Source: an uncultured Oscillibacter sp.
GTDB taxonomy: Bacteria; Bacillota; Clostridia; Oscillospirales; Oscillospiraceae
DNA: 36,762 nucleotides
Reading direction: 5' to 3'
Assembly (NCBI GenBank): GCA_910588175.1
Contig: CAJUQQ010000018.1
Coordinates: 1 to 36,762 of the forward strand
The position numbers and the translations under genes were made by a program. The notes under the pieces are model-generated. The model searched no databases. It was not told the origin of the DNA and saw nothing but the letters and a program-made list of their open reading frames with translations. Within the stretch, counting starts at the first letter, position 1, and every line of letters starts with the position of its first letter. Below, piece after piece: positions 6,466 to 14,752 of the stretch.

Positions 6466-9400
6466 TTGAACGGTACGCACTACAAGCTTTTTGGAGAAGA
6501 ATACTTCGAGTCCCAGGGGAAAATGATGGCACGGGTATTTGAAACCCTCCTCCGCAAACATCCGCAGGTTGTTCCGGAGGCTATCGAAAAATTTTCATGC
6601 CTGTCGGCAACCGACTATACGATGGATTTGGAGGCCCTGCGTGCGGAGTCTACCATTTTCCAGAATAAAACCACCTGCCTGATTGAGGGACAAACCGTCT
6701 GCATCGGGACCTCACTGGGCATGCCGCAAAAAAAGTCTTATATCTCCCGTCTGTTTCAGCTGTGCGGCGAGGATGAGCGCCAATTCCAAATCCTCCCGAA
6801 AGATTCCGCGCCTGACATCAAGCAGCGCTCTCCCGCGCAAGCGAAAAAGCGTTCCTCCCAAGCCAATGGCGTCGGATACACGCTTTTCGGAAAGCACATG
6901 TTTTCCACACAGGCGGATATGATGTGCCTGGTGTTTGAAAGCGTCTTTCAGAAGAACCCGCAGCTTGTGGGCTGGGCGGTGTCCAACCTCAAATGCCTTT
7001 CCTGGACCGATTACACCTCCTGGCGCAAAGAGGGAAAGCAGCCTCCGTATAACTTCAAAAATTGCCGCGTGATCACCGTGGGAGACCGCCGTCTGTGCGT
7101 GGGAACGGACTACGGCATCAAAGCAAAAAGCGCGTTCCTCGACCGGCTGATCCGCCAGTCGGGCCTGCCCACGGACGTATACCAATTGGACCCGCCCCCC
7201 TCCCCTCTCTCCTGGTGGCAGCGCGGGGCGGTTCAGGCAGCGCTGCGCCGTCTGGATTCCGAGGACGGCAAACAGCTCGGAATCATTTCTATGCCGGCCG
7301 GTACCGGGAAATCAACCGTGATTGTCGAACTGATACGCGGTATTTTTCAAAGCCAGAACCCCTCCTGGTCCATCCTGATTCTGACAAGCTACACCGCCCT
7401 CTCCTATCAATATCAAGAACGGCTGAAAGGGCTTCTGGGCCCGTCTTATGTAATTGAGCGGCCGAAAGCGTCGGAATTGCCCGCTCTGGCGGGTAACCCC
7501 CAAACGGTGCTGTGTACCACCTCACAAAGCCTCTTAAACCGCTCCAAAACGGAGTACGGTTCTCTTTCAGGCAACCGGGCGGAACCATTCTCCACCGCGG
7601 ATAACCTCCTGGTCATCATGGACGAAATCTCAGTAGGCTTTATCAGCAAAATCTCCCGTGATATCCATGACCGGTTTCCGAATGCCGCCTTCCTGAGCTT
7701 TACCGCTGTCCCAGAGCCGTCTCCATTCCTGCGCAAGGCGTTCGGTCCCGTTATTTTTCAATATACCTATGACAACGCCGTTCAGGACGGTGTCTTGAGT
7801 CCTGCCTATTATGAAAGCATCCAGCCTGATCTGCTTGAGAATGACGTTTTTGCAGACTCGCTTTCTCCGCAGGCTTATGCTTTCTCCGAAAAGCGCATGG
7901 AGTGGCTCGCCAGTCTGCTGCTGGAGCGTGAAAAGACCTTTAACCGGCGGGTACTCGTTCTGTGCGCGAATCGGGACGAAGGAGCCGCGCTGTACGACCT
8001 TCTCGCGCCCGCTCTGGAGGATGGCCGGCTGCGTCTGAGAGACACTTCGCCTTCGTCGAGGGGCACGATGCCTCCATCCTTTTCATTCAAGCCATGGGAT
8101 GGGCACTCTTTTCCCGGCTGCGTCGTATTAGCCTGCGGCGTGACGCCGGTCTTCCCCAGCTTTGACGTGGTATACTTAAGCAAGACCCTCCGGAGTCCTT
8201 TTGACATGGCGTGCATTCTGTCCCTCCTGACCCGGCTGGATGGGAAACGCCGGGAGAGCGGAAGGCTGGTCGATCTGCATACCAGATCGACGTTTACCCG
8301 CTGGGCGTCCTCCGCAAGCGCGGTTCTGCTGTCCCAAAATGTCGAATCCTCCGCCTCTTTGGAATCCTATGCGGAGCAGTTGAAGCAAGCGCTGGAATCC
8401 CGCCGGTTCGCGTTGGTACAGGATATCCTGTCTCAATTAGAAGAAGCTTTTCCCAACGCCGGCGGGGCCATTTCCGAACAGCTGAAATTTCTGGAGCCGC
8501 CGCCGGGGCAAAGCGCCGCCCTGTACTGGCAGCAGCACGCCGGTTCTCTGGCGTGGTATGGCGACCTGTGGCGTATGTTTCGCGGGGAGCTCCCGCAGGC
8601 ATCCGATCAGGAGGAACGTGAAGAAGACCTTCCGGAGCCAGTAGAGGACGAGCCGTATCCGGCCGCGGCATCCTCCGGCACGCCGCAGGCCAGGGGCTCA
8701 CAGCTGGAGCAGGTGACAAAGGAGCTGCTCCGCCAGCTGTTTTCCATTCCGGACGAGGGGAATCAGCATTGCCTGGATGATCTGCATGTACAGGGTTCCG
8801 GCTATCAGTTCGGCTTTGACATTGCCTTCACCTATCGGGACGCGTATGGAGCCACAGTCAGCTGTCTGGTGGAGTGCAAGCATTATCAGGGAGGAAACAT
8901 CAAGCTGAATGACATTGCCGGAAAGCTGATCAGCGCAAACGCTCAGGACAGGAGGATTGACCACTGGCTGTTGATTTCTCCCCACGGCAAAGTAAGCAAT
9001 GAGCTATGGCTTCTCCAGAAACAATGGCAGGAAAGCGGGAAATGGTATCCGATTCTGGACATACAATTCTGGACCGCGGACCAGGAGGTTGGGGAGCTCT
9101 TCGCCCTCTTCCCCCAACTCTACCAACAGCTTTATGATACGAACCCCAAAAATGACCCCGCCGGCTGGAGTGAGGAACGCCGGCGGACGGCGCTTGCCAA
9201 GTGGCGGAAAAAGCTGTCCCCCGTGCCATATCTCCCCCGCCATTGGATGAACTATCTTCGAGATCCCCGCTGTCTTCTGGTCGAGCAGGAAGCGGATCTG
9301 ACCACGGCTCACCGCTACGAGGCACTGTATGACTGCTGTGTTCCAGTGGGCCTGCTGGACCAGAACGAGCTGCCGGTAGATGGTACGGCAGAGGAGTATT

Positions 9401-11670
9401 TCCTGGGGTGGCTCCAGAGGGAAGACAGCCCATGCGCTCTGCTGCTGGGCGATTTTGGGGATGGAAAAACCTTTTTCACCTACACGCTGGCCCGGCGGCT
9501 GGTGAAGGATTTTCTGGCGTCCCCGGACCAGGGCTTCATTCCGCTGCGTATTTCCCTCCAGCGGTTAGGCGATCAGCCAAGCGCCTGCCGGGATGTTCTA
9601 AATGCCCGTATGCGGGAATTCAGCGACGGCGTTCGGGAATGGAATGAGGTCCAAGGACGCTACAGCTTCCTCATCGTTCTCGACGGGCTGGACGAAATGT
9701 CTCAGAGCATGAGCGATGCGGCGGTGCTGGAAAATCTCTCCATTCTGGAGGAATTCATCCCGCAGTTCAAGGGGCACAAATTGCTGGTCACGTCCCGAAA
9801 GATGGTAATCTATTCCGACCGGATACGGCGGCGCCTCATGACCGCCTTAAATTGTCCGGAGGTGCTTCATCTCGCGCCGGTTACCCCGAAGGACTGCATG
9901 CGTTTCCTCCAGAAGATGGCCGACACGCCCAGCCGCCAGCAACGGCTGACGCAGATTCGCCAGACACACGATCTGCTGGGCCTGGCCGCCAAGCCGCTCT
10001 TTCTGGACATGATGCGCCTGCAGCTGGACGGCGGCCATGTCGAAAGCATGGACTCCGCCGGAATCTACCTGCACTACGCCAAAGAGGTACTCCGCCGGAA
10101 GCAGAAGCAGCTTGCCCTGCTGGGGGACACCACGCACCCCGGCGACATTCAGGAAAGGCTGCTGGACCTGTTGGAGAAGCTGGCCGTCTGTCTCTACCGG
10201 CAGGGGGTGGAGAGCATCAGTCTTAATGATTTCAAGGCGCAGACCGGGCAGAGTGATTTGGCGGAACGGCTGTGGGACTGCGCGGATATGGCGCAGGAAG
10301 AGGACACGGACCGGCGCGTCAGCAACCGTTCTCTGCTGAAATATGACAGCGGCGACTCCAGTAAGCGCTGCTTTTGCCACCGCTCTATGAAGGAGTATTT
10401 TATCGCGCGGGGGATTGTGCGCCAGCTTCTCGAACAGGAAGCGGCTGGGCGGGCGCTTTTGTCAGGGCCTAATCTGGGATACGAAATTCTGTCGTTCGCG
10501 GGAGCTCTGCTCCAGGCGCAGGGCAGTACCGGCAAAGCCTCTGCGGCGCGCCGTCTGACGGATTTCGCCCACGAACCCCAAACCGCAAGGGGGACGAACC
10601 GTTTAGCGGTCAACAGCGTAAATCTCCTGCATTACAGCGGTCTTGGGCTGCCGGGACAGGACTGGAGCGGGCTCTGTCTGGATAACGCGCTGCTTTCCGG
10701 CGAGGATCTCTCCGGCAAAAACTTTTCTCACTCGTCCATGCGGTACGCGCATCTGGACAACGCGGACTTGAGCGGATGCGATTTGCGGCACTGTGATTTC
10801 ACCGGTGTGCAGTTTGAGAAAACCGGCCAATTACGCGCCTTTACGGTTCTACCCGGCGGCGACGGCCTGCTGGCCTTTTATCAGGACGGAACGGTACGCC
10901 GTTGGCCCTTCTCCGACGAAAGCGCCCAAACGTTTGCCCAGCCGGGAAGCGGGAAGGCGCACCGCGTCTTCACGGAACAAGGCGGCCGCGAAGCGATACT
11001 CGATACGGAGCGGCTCCAATTTTTGCGCAGAGAGCGGAACAAAGTAACCGGAATCGGTTACACCCCGCTTCCGCCGGGCGTGATGCCGCTGGAGATTGGG
11101 CGCCAAACCGCACTCGTCCGGCGGCAAGGCGCGCTGCTCCTGCTCCGGCTGGCGGACGGGGAGTGTTTGGGGAAACTGGAGAACTCCCACGCGGAGCTGG
11201 CCTGTCTGCTGTGGGAAACCATGGTCCTTTTGTGGTCCAGCCAGCGGGGATTGGAGCTTTATGATATGGCAAAGGCGGAGACCCTCTGTCAAGCCGATGT
11301 CGGAAGCGGCTCTATTTCCGCCCTCGCGGCACACGCGTTCTCCTCTGGGGAAGGCGTCGCGGTGTTAGGCTCCGCCGAAGGCGAGATTATAAGCTGCCGC
11401 GTCATCCATCACTCCGCCGGAGATTCGTATCAGATCGAACATAGCGGCTATGCCTTCACGGAGGGCGCGGCGGTGACGCAGGCCGCGGCGGATGACGGCG
11501 GACTGTATATCGGCCTGTCCTCCGGAAAGATTATTTCGTACCGCCACGCCGTCCCCGACGGCCTGATCGCGGGCAAAGTGTTTCATCTGGAGATCAAATG
11601 CTCCGGCGCGCGGCTCGACGGCGTCGTTCCTCCGGAGCAACGCCTGGCCCTGCTTCACGCGCAAACGTAA
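6466..11670 (+). CDS. Multidomain helicase / PD-(D/E)XK nuclease / NACHT NTPase protein, probable anti-phage STAND protein
   Basis: A 1734-aa protein starting at TTG behind a G8 ribosome site. Domains in order: two copies of a ~100-aa module (6-104 and 138-233; both begin YxLFG and contain MM..VFE and CLS.TDYT); an SF2/ResIII-like helicase (about 245-640; Walker A PAGTGKST 277-284, motif II DEIS 386-389 instead of DEAH, motif III SFTAVP 411-416, and a degenerate motif VI LLTRLDGKR 587-595); a Mrr-like PD-(D/E)XK nuclease (744-880; D785, E803, K805 in ECK); a NACHT NTPase (Walker A GDFGDGKT 995-1002, Walker B LIVLDGLDE 1069-1077, then VTSRK, and the CHRSMKEYF segment near 1305); pentapeptide repeats (about 1395-1455); and a beta-strand-rich, propeller-like tail to 1734. 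Known NACHT/Avs defence proteins combine an N-terminal effector nuclease, the NTPase and a C-terminal sensor, and that order is present here. No accessory genes adjoin it. Defence function is inferred. Confidence 0.88.
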   Translation: MNGTHYKLFGEEYFESQGKMMARVFETLLRKHPQVVPEAIEKFSCLSATDYTMDLEALRAESTIFQNKTTCLIEGQTVCIGTSLGMPQKKSYISRLFQLCGEDERQFQILPKDSAPDIKQRSPAQAKKRSSQANGVGYTLFGKHMFSTQADMMCLVFESVFQKNPQLVGWAVSNLKCLSWTDYTSWRKEGKQPPYNFKNCRVITVGDRRLCVGTDYGIKAKSAFLDRLIRQSGLPTDVYQLDPPPSPLSWWQRGAVQAALRRLDSEDGKQLGIISMPAGTGKSTVIVELIRGIFQSQNPSWSILILTSYTALSYQYQERLKGLLGPSYVIERPKASELPALAGNPQTVLCTTSQSLLNRSKTEYGSLSGNRAEPFSTADNLLVIMDEISVGFISKISRDIHDRFPNAAFLSFTAVPEPSPFLRKAFGPVIFQYTYDNAVQDGVLSPAYYESIQPDLLENDVFADSLSPQAYAFSEKRMEWLASLLLEREKTFNRRVLVLCANRDEGAALYDLLAPALEDGRLRLRDTSPSSRGTMPPSFSFKPWDGHSFPGCVVLACGVTPVFPSFDVVYLSKTLRSPFDMACILSLLTRLDGKRRESGRLVDLHTRSTFTRWASSASAVLLSQNVESSASLESYAEQLKQALESRRFALVQDILSQLEEAFPNAGGAISEQLKFLEPPPGQSAALYWQQHAGSLAWYGDLWRMFRGELPQASDQEEREEDLPEPVEDEPYPAAASSGTPQARGSQLEQVTKELLRQLFSIPDEGNQHCLDDLHVQGSGYQFGFDIAFTYRDAYGATVSCLVECKHYQGGNIKLNDIAGKLISANAQDRRIDHWLLISPHGKVSNELWLLQKQWQESGKWYPILDIQFWTADQEVGELFALFPQLYQQLYDTNPKNDPAGWSEERRRTALAKWRKKLSPVPYLPRHWMNYLRDPRCLLVEQEADLTTAHRYEALYDCCVPVGLLDQNELPVDGTAEEYFLGWLQREDSPCALLLGDFGDGKTFFTYTLARRLVKDFLASPDQGFIPLRISLQRLGDQPSACRDVLNARMREFSDGVREWNEVQGRYSFLIVLDGLDEMSQSMSDAAVLENLSILEEFIPQFKGHKLLVTSRKMVIYSDRIRRRLMTALNCPEVLHLAPVTPKDCMRFLQKMADTPSRQQRLTQIRQTHDLLGLAAKPLFLDMMRLQLDGGHVESMDSAGIYLHYAKEVLRRKQKQLALLGDTTHPGDIQERLLDLLEKLAVCLYRQGVESISLNDFKAQTGQSDLAERLWDCADMAQEEDTDRRVSNRSLLKYDSGDSSKRCFCHRSMKEYFIARGIVRQLLEQEAAGRALLSGPNLGYEILSFAGALLQAQGSTGKASAARRLTDFAHEPQTARGTNRLAVNSVNLLHYSGLGLPGQDWSGLCLDNALLSGEDLSGKNFSHSSMRYAHLDNADLSGCDLRHCDFTGVQFEKTGQLRAFTVLPGGDGLLAFYQDGTVRRWPFSDESAQTFAQPGSGKAHRVFTEQGGREAILDTERLQFLRRERNKVTGIGYTPLPPGVMPLEIGRQTALVRRQGALLLLRLADGECLGKLENSHAELACLLWETMVLLWSSQRGLELYDMAKAETLCQADVGSGSISALAAHAFSSGEGVAVLGSAEGEIISCRVIHHSAGDSYQIEHSGYAFTEGAAVTQAAADDGGLYIGLSSGKIISYRHAVPDGLIAGKVFHLEIKCSGARLDGVVPPEQRLALLHAQT

Positions 11671-11893
11671 AGAGCGGTTTCCCAGCGCCCCTCCCAGCGG
11701 CTTTCCGCCGGGAAGCAGCTGTTGAAGACCGCCGGTTATGAAAGGCGCGCGCTATGCGGACGTTGCATACCAAATTTTTGATGAACAGCCCCGGAGGGCT
11801 TACCGCCCGGGAAACCAGCGGACCCCACGCGGACGCTTCCAGCCATCCGAAGGAACCGCAGCTGTCATCCAGAAACGGAAAGGATTTGTGATT

Positions 11894-12541
11894 ATGAAAA
11901 AGAAACTCTGCGCGATCGTATTGACCGTCTGTATGACCCTGCTCTGGGGAACCGGCTGTTCCGGAAAGCCTCCGGCTGAGACGGACAAACAGGAAACCGG
12001 CCAAGAGCTTCCGGAATCGGAAAATACCTCCTCGGAAAAAGACGCGGCGGACTCTTGCACCGCGGTCATTGAAGTCGACGGATACGGCACAATCACCCTC
12101 TCGCTGGACGCGTCCGTAGCGCCTGTAACCACGGAAAATTTCGTGTCCCTGGCACAAGAGGGCTTTTACGACGGCCTGACCTTCCACCGCATCATCGAGG
12201 GGTTCATGATCCAGGGCGGCGATCCCAACGGCAACGGAACCGGCGGCAGTGAGCAAACCATCCAGGGGGAATTCCGTGAAAACGGCGTGGACAACAACCT
12301 GTCCCACACCCGGGGCGCGATCTCCATGGCCCGTTCCCAGGATTACAACAGCGCCAGCTCTCAATTCTTCATCGTCCACGAGGACAGCACGTTTCTGGAC
12401 GGCAGCTATGCCGTGTTTGGATACGTCACGGAGGGAATGGAGGTTGTAGACGCCATTTGCGCGGACGCCGAACCGACAGACGGCAACGGCTCCATTGCGC
12501 CTGAGAATCAGCCGGTAATCCGCAGCATCACCATTCAATAG
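11894..12541 (+). CDS. Cyclophilin-type peptidyl-prolyl isomerase, lipoprotein
   Basis: A 215-aa protein with a signal peptide (MKKK, a hydrophobic core to about residue 20, then GTGC as a slightly atypical lipobox) and a Ser/Glu/Thr-rich linker to about 55. A cyclophilin domain follows: YGTITLSLDASVAPVTTENF, GFYDGLTFHRIIEGFMIQGGD (the catalytic-arginine FHR motif), GAISMARS and SSQFFIV. It probably folds or isomerises exported proteins at the outer face of the membrane. The ATG at 11894 was chosen over an in-frame start at 11738 because AAAGGA precedes it and the signal peptide starts there. A strong terminator follows, so it is monocistronic. No clear promoter was found in 11671-11893. Confidence 0.93.
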   Translation: MKKKLCAIVLTVCMTLLWGTGCSGKPPAETDKQETGQELPESENTSSEKDAADSCTAVIEVDGYGTITLSLDASVAPVTTENFVSLAQEGFYDGLTFHRIIEGFMIQGGDPNGNGTGGSEQTIQGEFRENGVDNNLSHTRGAISMARSQDYNSASSQFFIVHEDSTFLDGSYAVFGYVTEGMEVVDAICADAEPTDGNGSIAPENQPVIRSITIQ

Positions 12542-12592
12542 CGCCGCCACTTTGCAGGCTCTCTGCCCTGAAAGTGAGCGCGGCAGCCTTGC

Positions 12593-12629
12593 CAAGGCCG
12601 TGGAAATTCAACCGATTTCCACGGCCTTG
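12593..12629 (+). terminator. Intrinsic terminator after the cyclophilin gene
   Basis: A perfect 15-bp stem (12593-12607 with 12615-12629, 7-nt loop) is followed by TTCTTGCTTTTTT. Confidence 0.93.
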
Positions 12630-12776
12630 TTCTTGCTTTTTTACTCTCCGGGCTCTTGGATTTTCCGCGCTATTCCAGGTCGAGCCCTAACCCATGCCGC
12701 CCGTTCGCCTTAATTTCTCCCGGATTTTGACGATATAAAAGTAACCGAACCACTTTAAGACAGGAGGGCCTTGCCG

Positions 12777-13307
12777 ATGCTTTCTTTTTATCTGCAAATG
12801 CTGGATACCCCGGAGGAAAAAATTCAGTTTGAGCAAATCTATCTGAAATATCGGGGGCTCATGTACCACGTGGCGGAACGCATTCTGCATAACCGCCAGG
12901 ACGCGGAGGACGCGGTGCACAACGCCTTTCTGCGGATGATCAAGCATTTCGAAAAGTATCAGAACACCCGCGCCGGCGGCCTGACTCCGCAGATCGTGGT
13001 CCTTGCCAAAAACGAGGCCATTTCCCTCCTGCGAAAAAAGAAAGACGAGGCTCCGCTGGAGGACGGGGAAACTCTTGTTGCGGAATCCGGAGATATCATG
13101 GATTACCGCGCTCTGGTCGACAGCTTTACCCGCCTTCCCCAAACCTATCGGGCCGTTATGGAAATGAAGCTGCTGCTGGGTTACTCAGACGGGGAGATTG
13201 CCGCCAAGCTGGGCCTGACAAAAACGGCGGTCAGCAGCCGCGTCAGCCGGGGCCGCCTGCTTCTGCGGGACATCGTCGAGCAGGAGGGCTTTTTGTGGGA
13301 CGCCTGA
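12777..13307 (+). CDS. ECF-like sigma-70 family sigma factor
   Basis: A 176-aa sigma factor. Region 2 spans about residues 17-60 (YLKYRGLMYHVAERIL, then QDAEDAVHNAFLRMIKHF). Region 4 spans about 120-168 (LPQTYRAVMEMKLLLGYSDGEIAAKLGLTKTAVSSRVSRGR, a helix-turn-helix). There is no region 3, as in ECF factors. The ATG at 12777 lies 9 nt after AGGAGG; a TTG two codons earlier sits too close to that site. The MLSFYL..L..PEEK start is typical of a clostridial sigma family that is usually followed by a DUF4367 anti-sigma-like membrane protein, which is the case here two genes later. It probably directs transcription of its own locus; no convincing target promoter was identified. Confidence 0.9.
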   Translation: MLSFYLQMLDTPEEKIQFEQIYLKYRGLMYHVAERILHNRQDAEDAVHNAFLRMIKHFEKYQNTRAGGLTPQIVVLAKNEAISLLRKKKDEAPLEDGETLVAESGDIMDYRALVDSFTRLPQTYRAVMEMKLLLGYSDGEIAAKLGLTKTAVSSRVSRGRLLLRDIVEQEGFLWDA

Positions 13308-13523
13308 CAAGTCCCGCGGTTTCAAGCACCTTGGCCTTTTTAGAATCCGTCCCCCGCTGTATGGGAACCTGTCCCCGCAACCGTTAAACACCGTCCGGCC
13401 ATCCGGACTCCGCCTGAAGTGAAAATTTGAAATCCCTGTGAGAATCCGCTCCTTCCCTGCGTTAAATATAGTAGAGGGTATTTTATGTGTATACACCGTC
13501 AGAACGGGAAGGAGTCATCTGTT
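13308..13523. other. Leader region between the sigma gene and the first small paralogue
   Basis: The 216 bp hold a small hairpin (GTCCGG/CCGGAC, 13393-13408) and an AT-rich stretch (TTAAATATAGTAG at 13462-13474) that could carry a -10. No standard sigma-A promoter with correct spacing is present, so an alternative sigma, possibly the adjacent one, may read the downstream genes. No gene is seen. Confidence 0.4.
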
Positions 13524-14114
13524 ATGCAAATCCAAAACTATATACGCAGCTATGTAAGCAGTGTCATTGAGCGAGACAAGGCGAAGTTTGAAAAGTCGCC
13601 GGCGGTGAAAAAGGCCGCGAAAAAAGAAGCGCAGGCCGCTTTGTCGGACGATGTGGTCGCGCAGATCAAGGAGCACGCGAAAAAAGACGCCCAGGTAAAT
13701 GTCTATATGCAGAAGGACTACATCCAGATGATCAACGCGCATAAGCAGCAGCGCGTATCCCCGGACCGTCAGGAGGCAATTTCCCGGGCAACCCTGGCCA
13801 TAAACAGCGCGGCCAAAGGAAAGGGCAGCGCGGATCTTCTCTCTATGCTGCTGGGGGAGTATTCCATGAAGGCATGGGTAGGAGGATTGGTGGACACCGC
13901 CGAGATCTACGCTCCCAACGGAGAGATGATAGCCGGCTACAACAGCAATGGCGGCTGGACGGAAATTTCTACGGAGGCGGAATATCAATTCTTACACCAA
14001 GCAGATCAAATTTACTATGATGCGTATAAAGAAGCCCGTGCGGAAATCAACGCCGCGGCGAAAAGTCCCGCGCCGGAGTCCGCCGGCGGCGCGGGCTTTG
14101 ACACCCGTGTGTAA
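13524..14114 (+). CDS. Small protein with unnamed repeated domain, paralogue 1
   Basis: A 196-aa protein that I do not recognise as a named family. The N-terminal half is helical and Lys/Ala-rich, with IKEHAKKDAQVNVYM (48-62) and VSPDR (78-82). The C-terminal half has AEIYAPNGEMIAGYNSNGG (126-144), WTEIST, and YYDAYKEARAE (164-174). The last residues are GFDTRV. The same motif series occurs in the next gene and at the C-terminus of the protein at 14753-16279. It has no signal peptide or membrane helix. ATG 13524 was chosen because GGAAGGAG lies 9 nt upstream; an in-frame ATG at 13485 has none. The neighbouring sigma and anti-sigma-like genes suggest a role in, or control by, that signalling system. 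Function unknown. Confidence 0.85.
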   Translation: MQIQNYIRSYVSSVIERDKAKFEKSPAVKKAAKKEAQAALSDDVVAQIKEHAKKDAQVNVYMQKDYIQMINAHKQQRVSPDRQEAISRATLAINSAAKGKGSADLLSMLLGEYSMKAWVGGLVDTAEIYAPNGEMIAGYNSNGGWTEISTEAEYQFLHQADQIYYDAYKEARAEINAAAKSPAPESAGGAGFDTRV

Positions 14115-14129
14115 TCAGGAGGGAACCGT

Positions 14130-14705
14130 ATGGTCAGTCCATTGTCAAGCAGAACCGGCGCCCCGGTAACACGAAGTCCCAAAACCCGGAAGGTGGAAAA
14201 AAGGACCGCCGAAAGCGCCATGACCGATGGCTTTATTGAACGAATCAAGTCATACGCAAAGGAAGACGCCAAGCGAGGTGTCTATATGTCGCCGGAATTT
14301 AATCAAGCTCGGCTTGCTCACATGAAACAGTATGTTTCCCCTGACCGCTCCGGGCCAAAGGCCGATGTGATGTCCGCAATTCAGGCGGCGTTAAGAGAGC
14401 CTCACCCGCTGCTGCAAGCACTGGAAAAGATGCTGGATAAACTGTCTGGGGGCGGCTCCGCAAATCTCAAAATCAGCGGAATTCAACAAGCCGCCGAGGT
14501 ATACGCTCCCAACGGAGAAAACATCGCCAGTTACAACAGCCTGGGCGGAGGCTGGACGGATATACAGACCAAGGAAGAACACAAGTTTTTTGATGAATCG
14601 ACTTCGGTCTACTTTCAGGCGTATCGGGAGGCCCGGGCGGAGATGAAGTCGGAAGCTCCCGCGGCGGAACCCGCCGGCGCGGCGGCCTTTGATACACGCA
14701 TATAA
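14130..14705 (+). CDS. Small protein with unnamed repeated domain, paralogue 2
   Basis: A 191-aa paralogue of the preceding product. After a basic N-terminal stretch (about 1-30) come IKSYAKEDAKRGVYM (39-53) and YVSPDR (68-73), then AEVYAPNGENIASYNSLGGG (122-141), WTDIQT, and YFQAYREARAE (161-171). Its C-terminus, AFDTRI, matches the GFDTRV end of paralogue 1. There is no signal peptide. The start lies 15 bp behind the previous stop with an AGGAGGG site, so the two genes are co-transcribed. The middle (about 78-110), with a GGGSANLKIS segment, diverges between the two. Function unknown. Confidence 0.85.
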   Translation: MVSPLSSRTGAPVTRSPKTRKVEKRTAESAMTDGFIERIKSYAKEDAKRGVYMSPEFNQARLAHMKQYVSPDRSGPKADVMSAIQAALREPHPLLQALEKMLDKLSGGGSANLKISGIQQAAEVYAPNGENIASYNSLGGGWTDIQTKEEHKFFDESTSVYFQAYREARAEMKSEAPAAEPAGAAAFDTRI

Positions 14706-14752
14706 GAAAAACGGCCGTGGGATTTCATCGCGTTTAGGAAGGGGGAAGCGAA

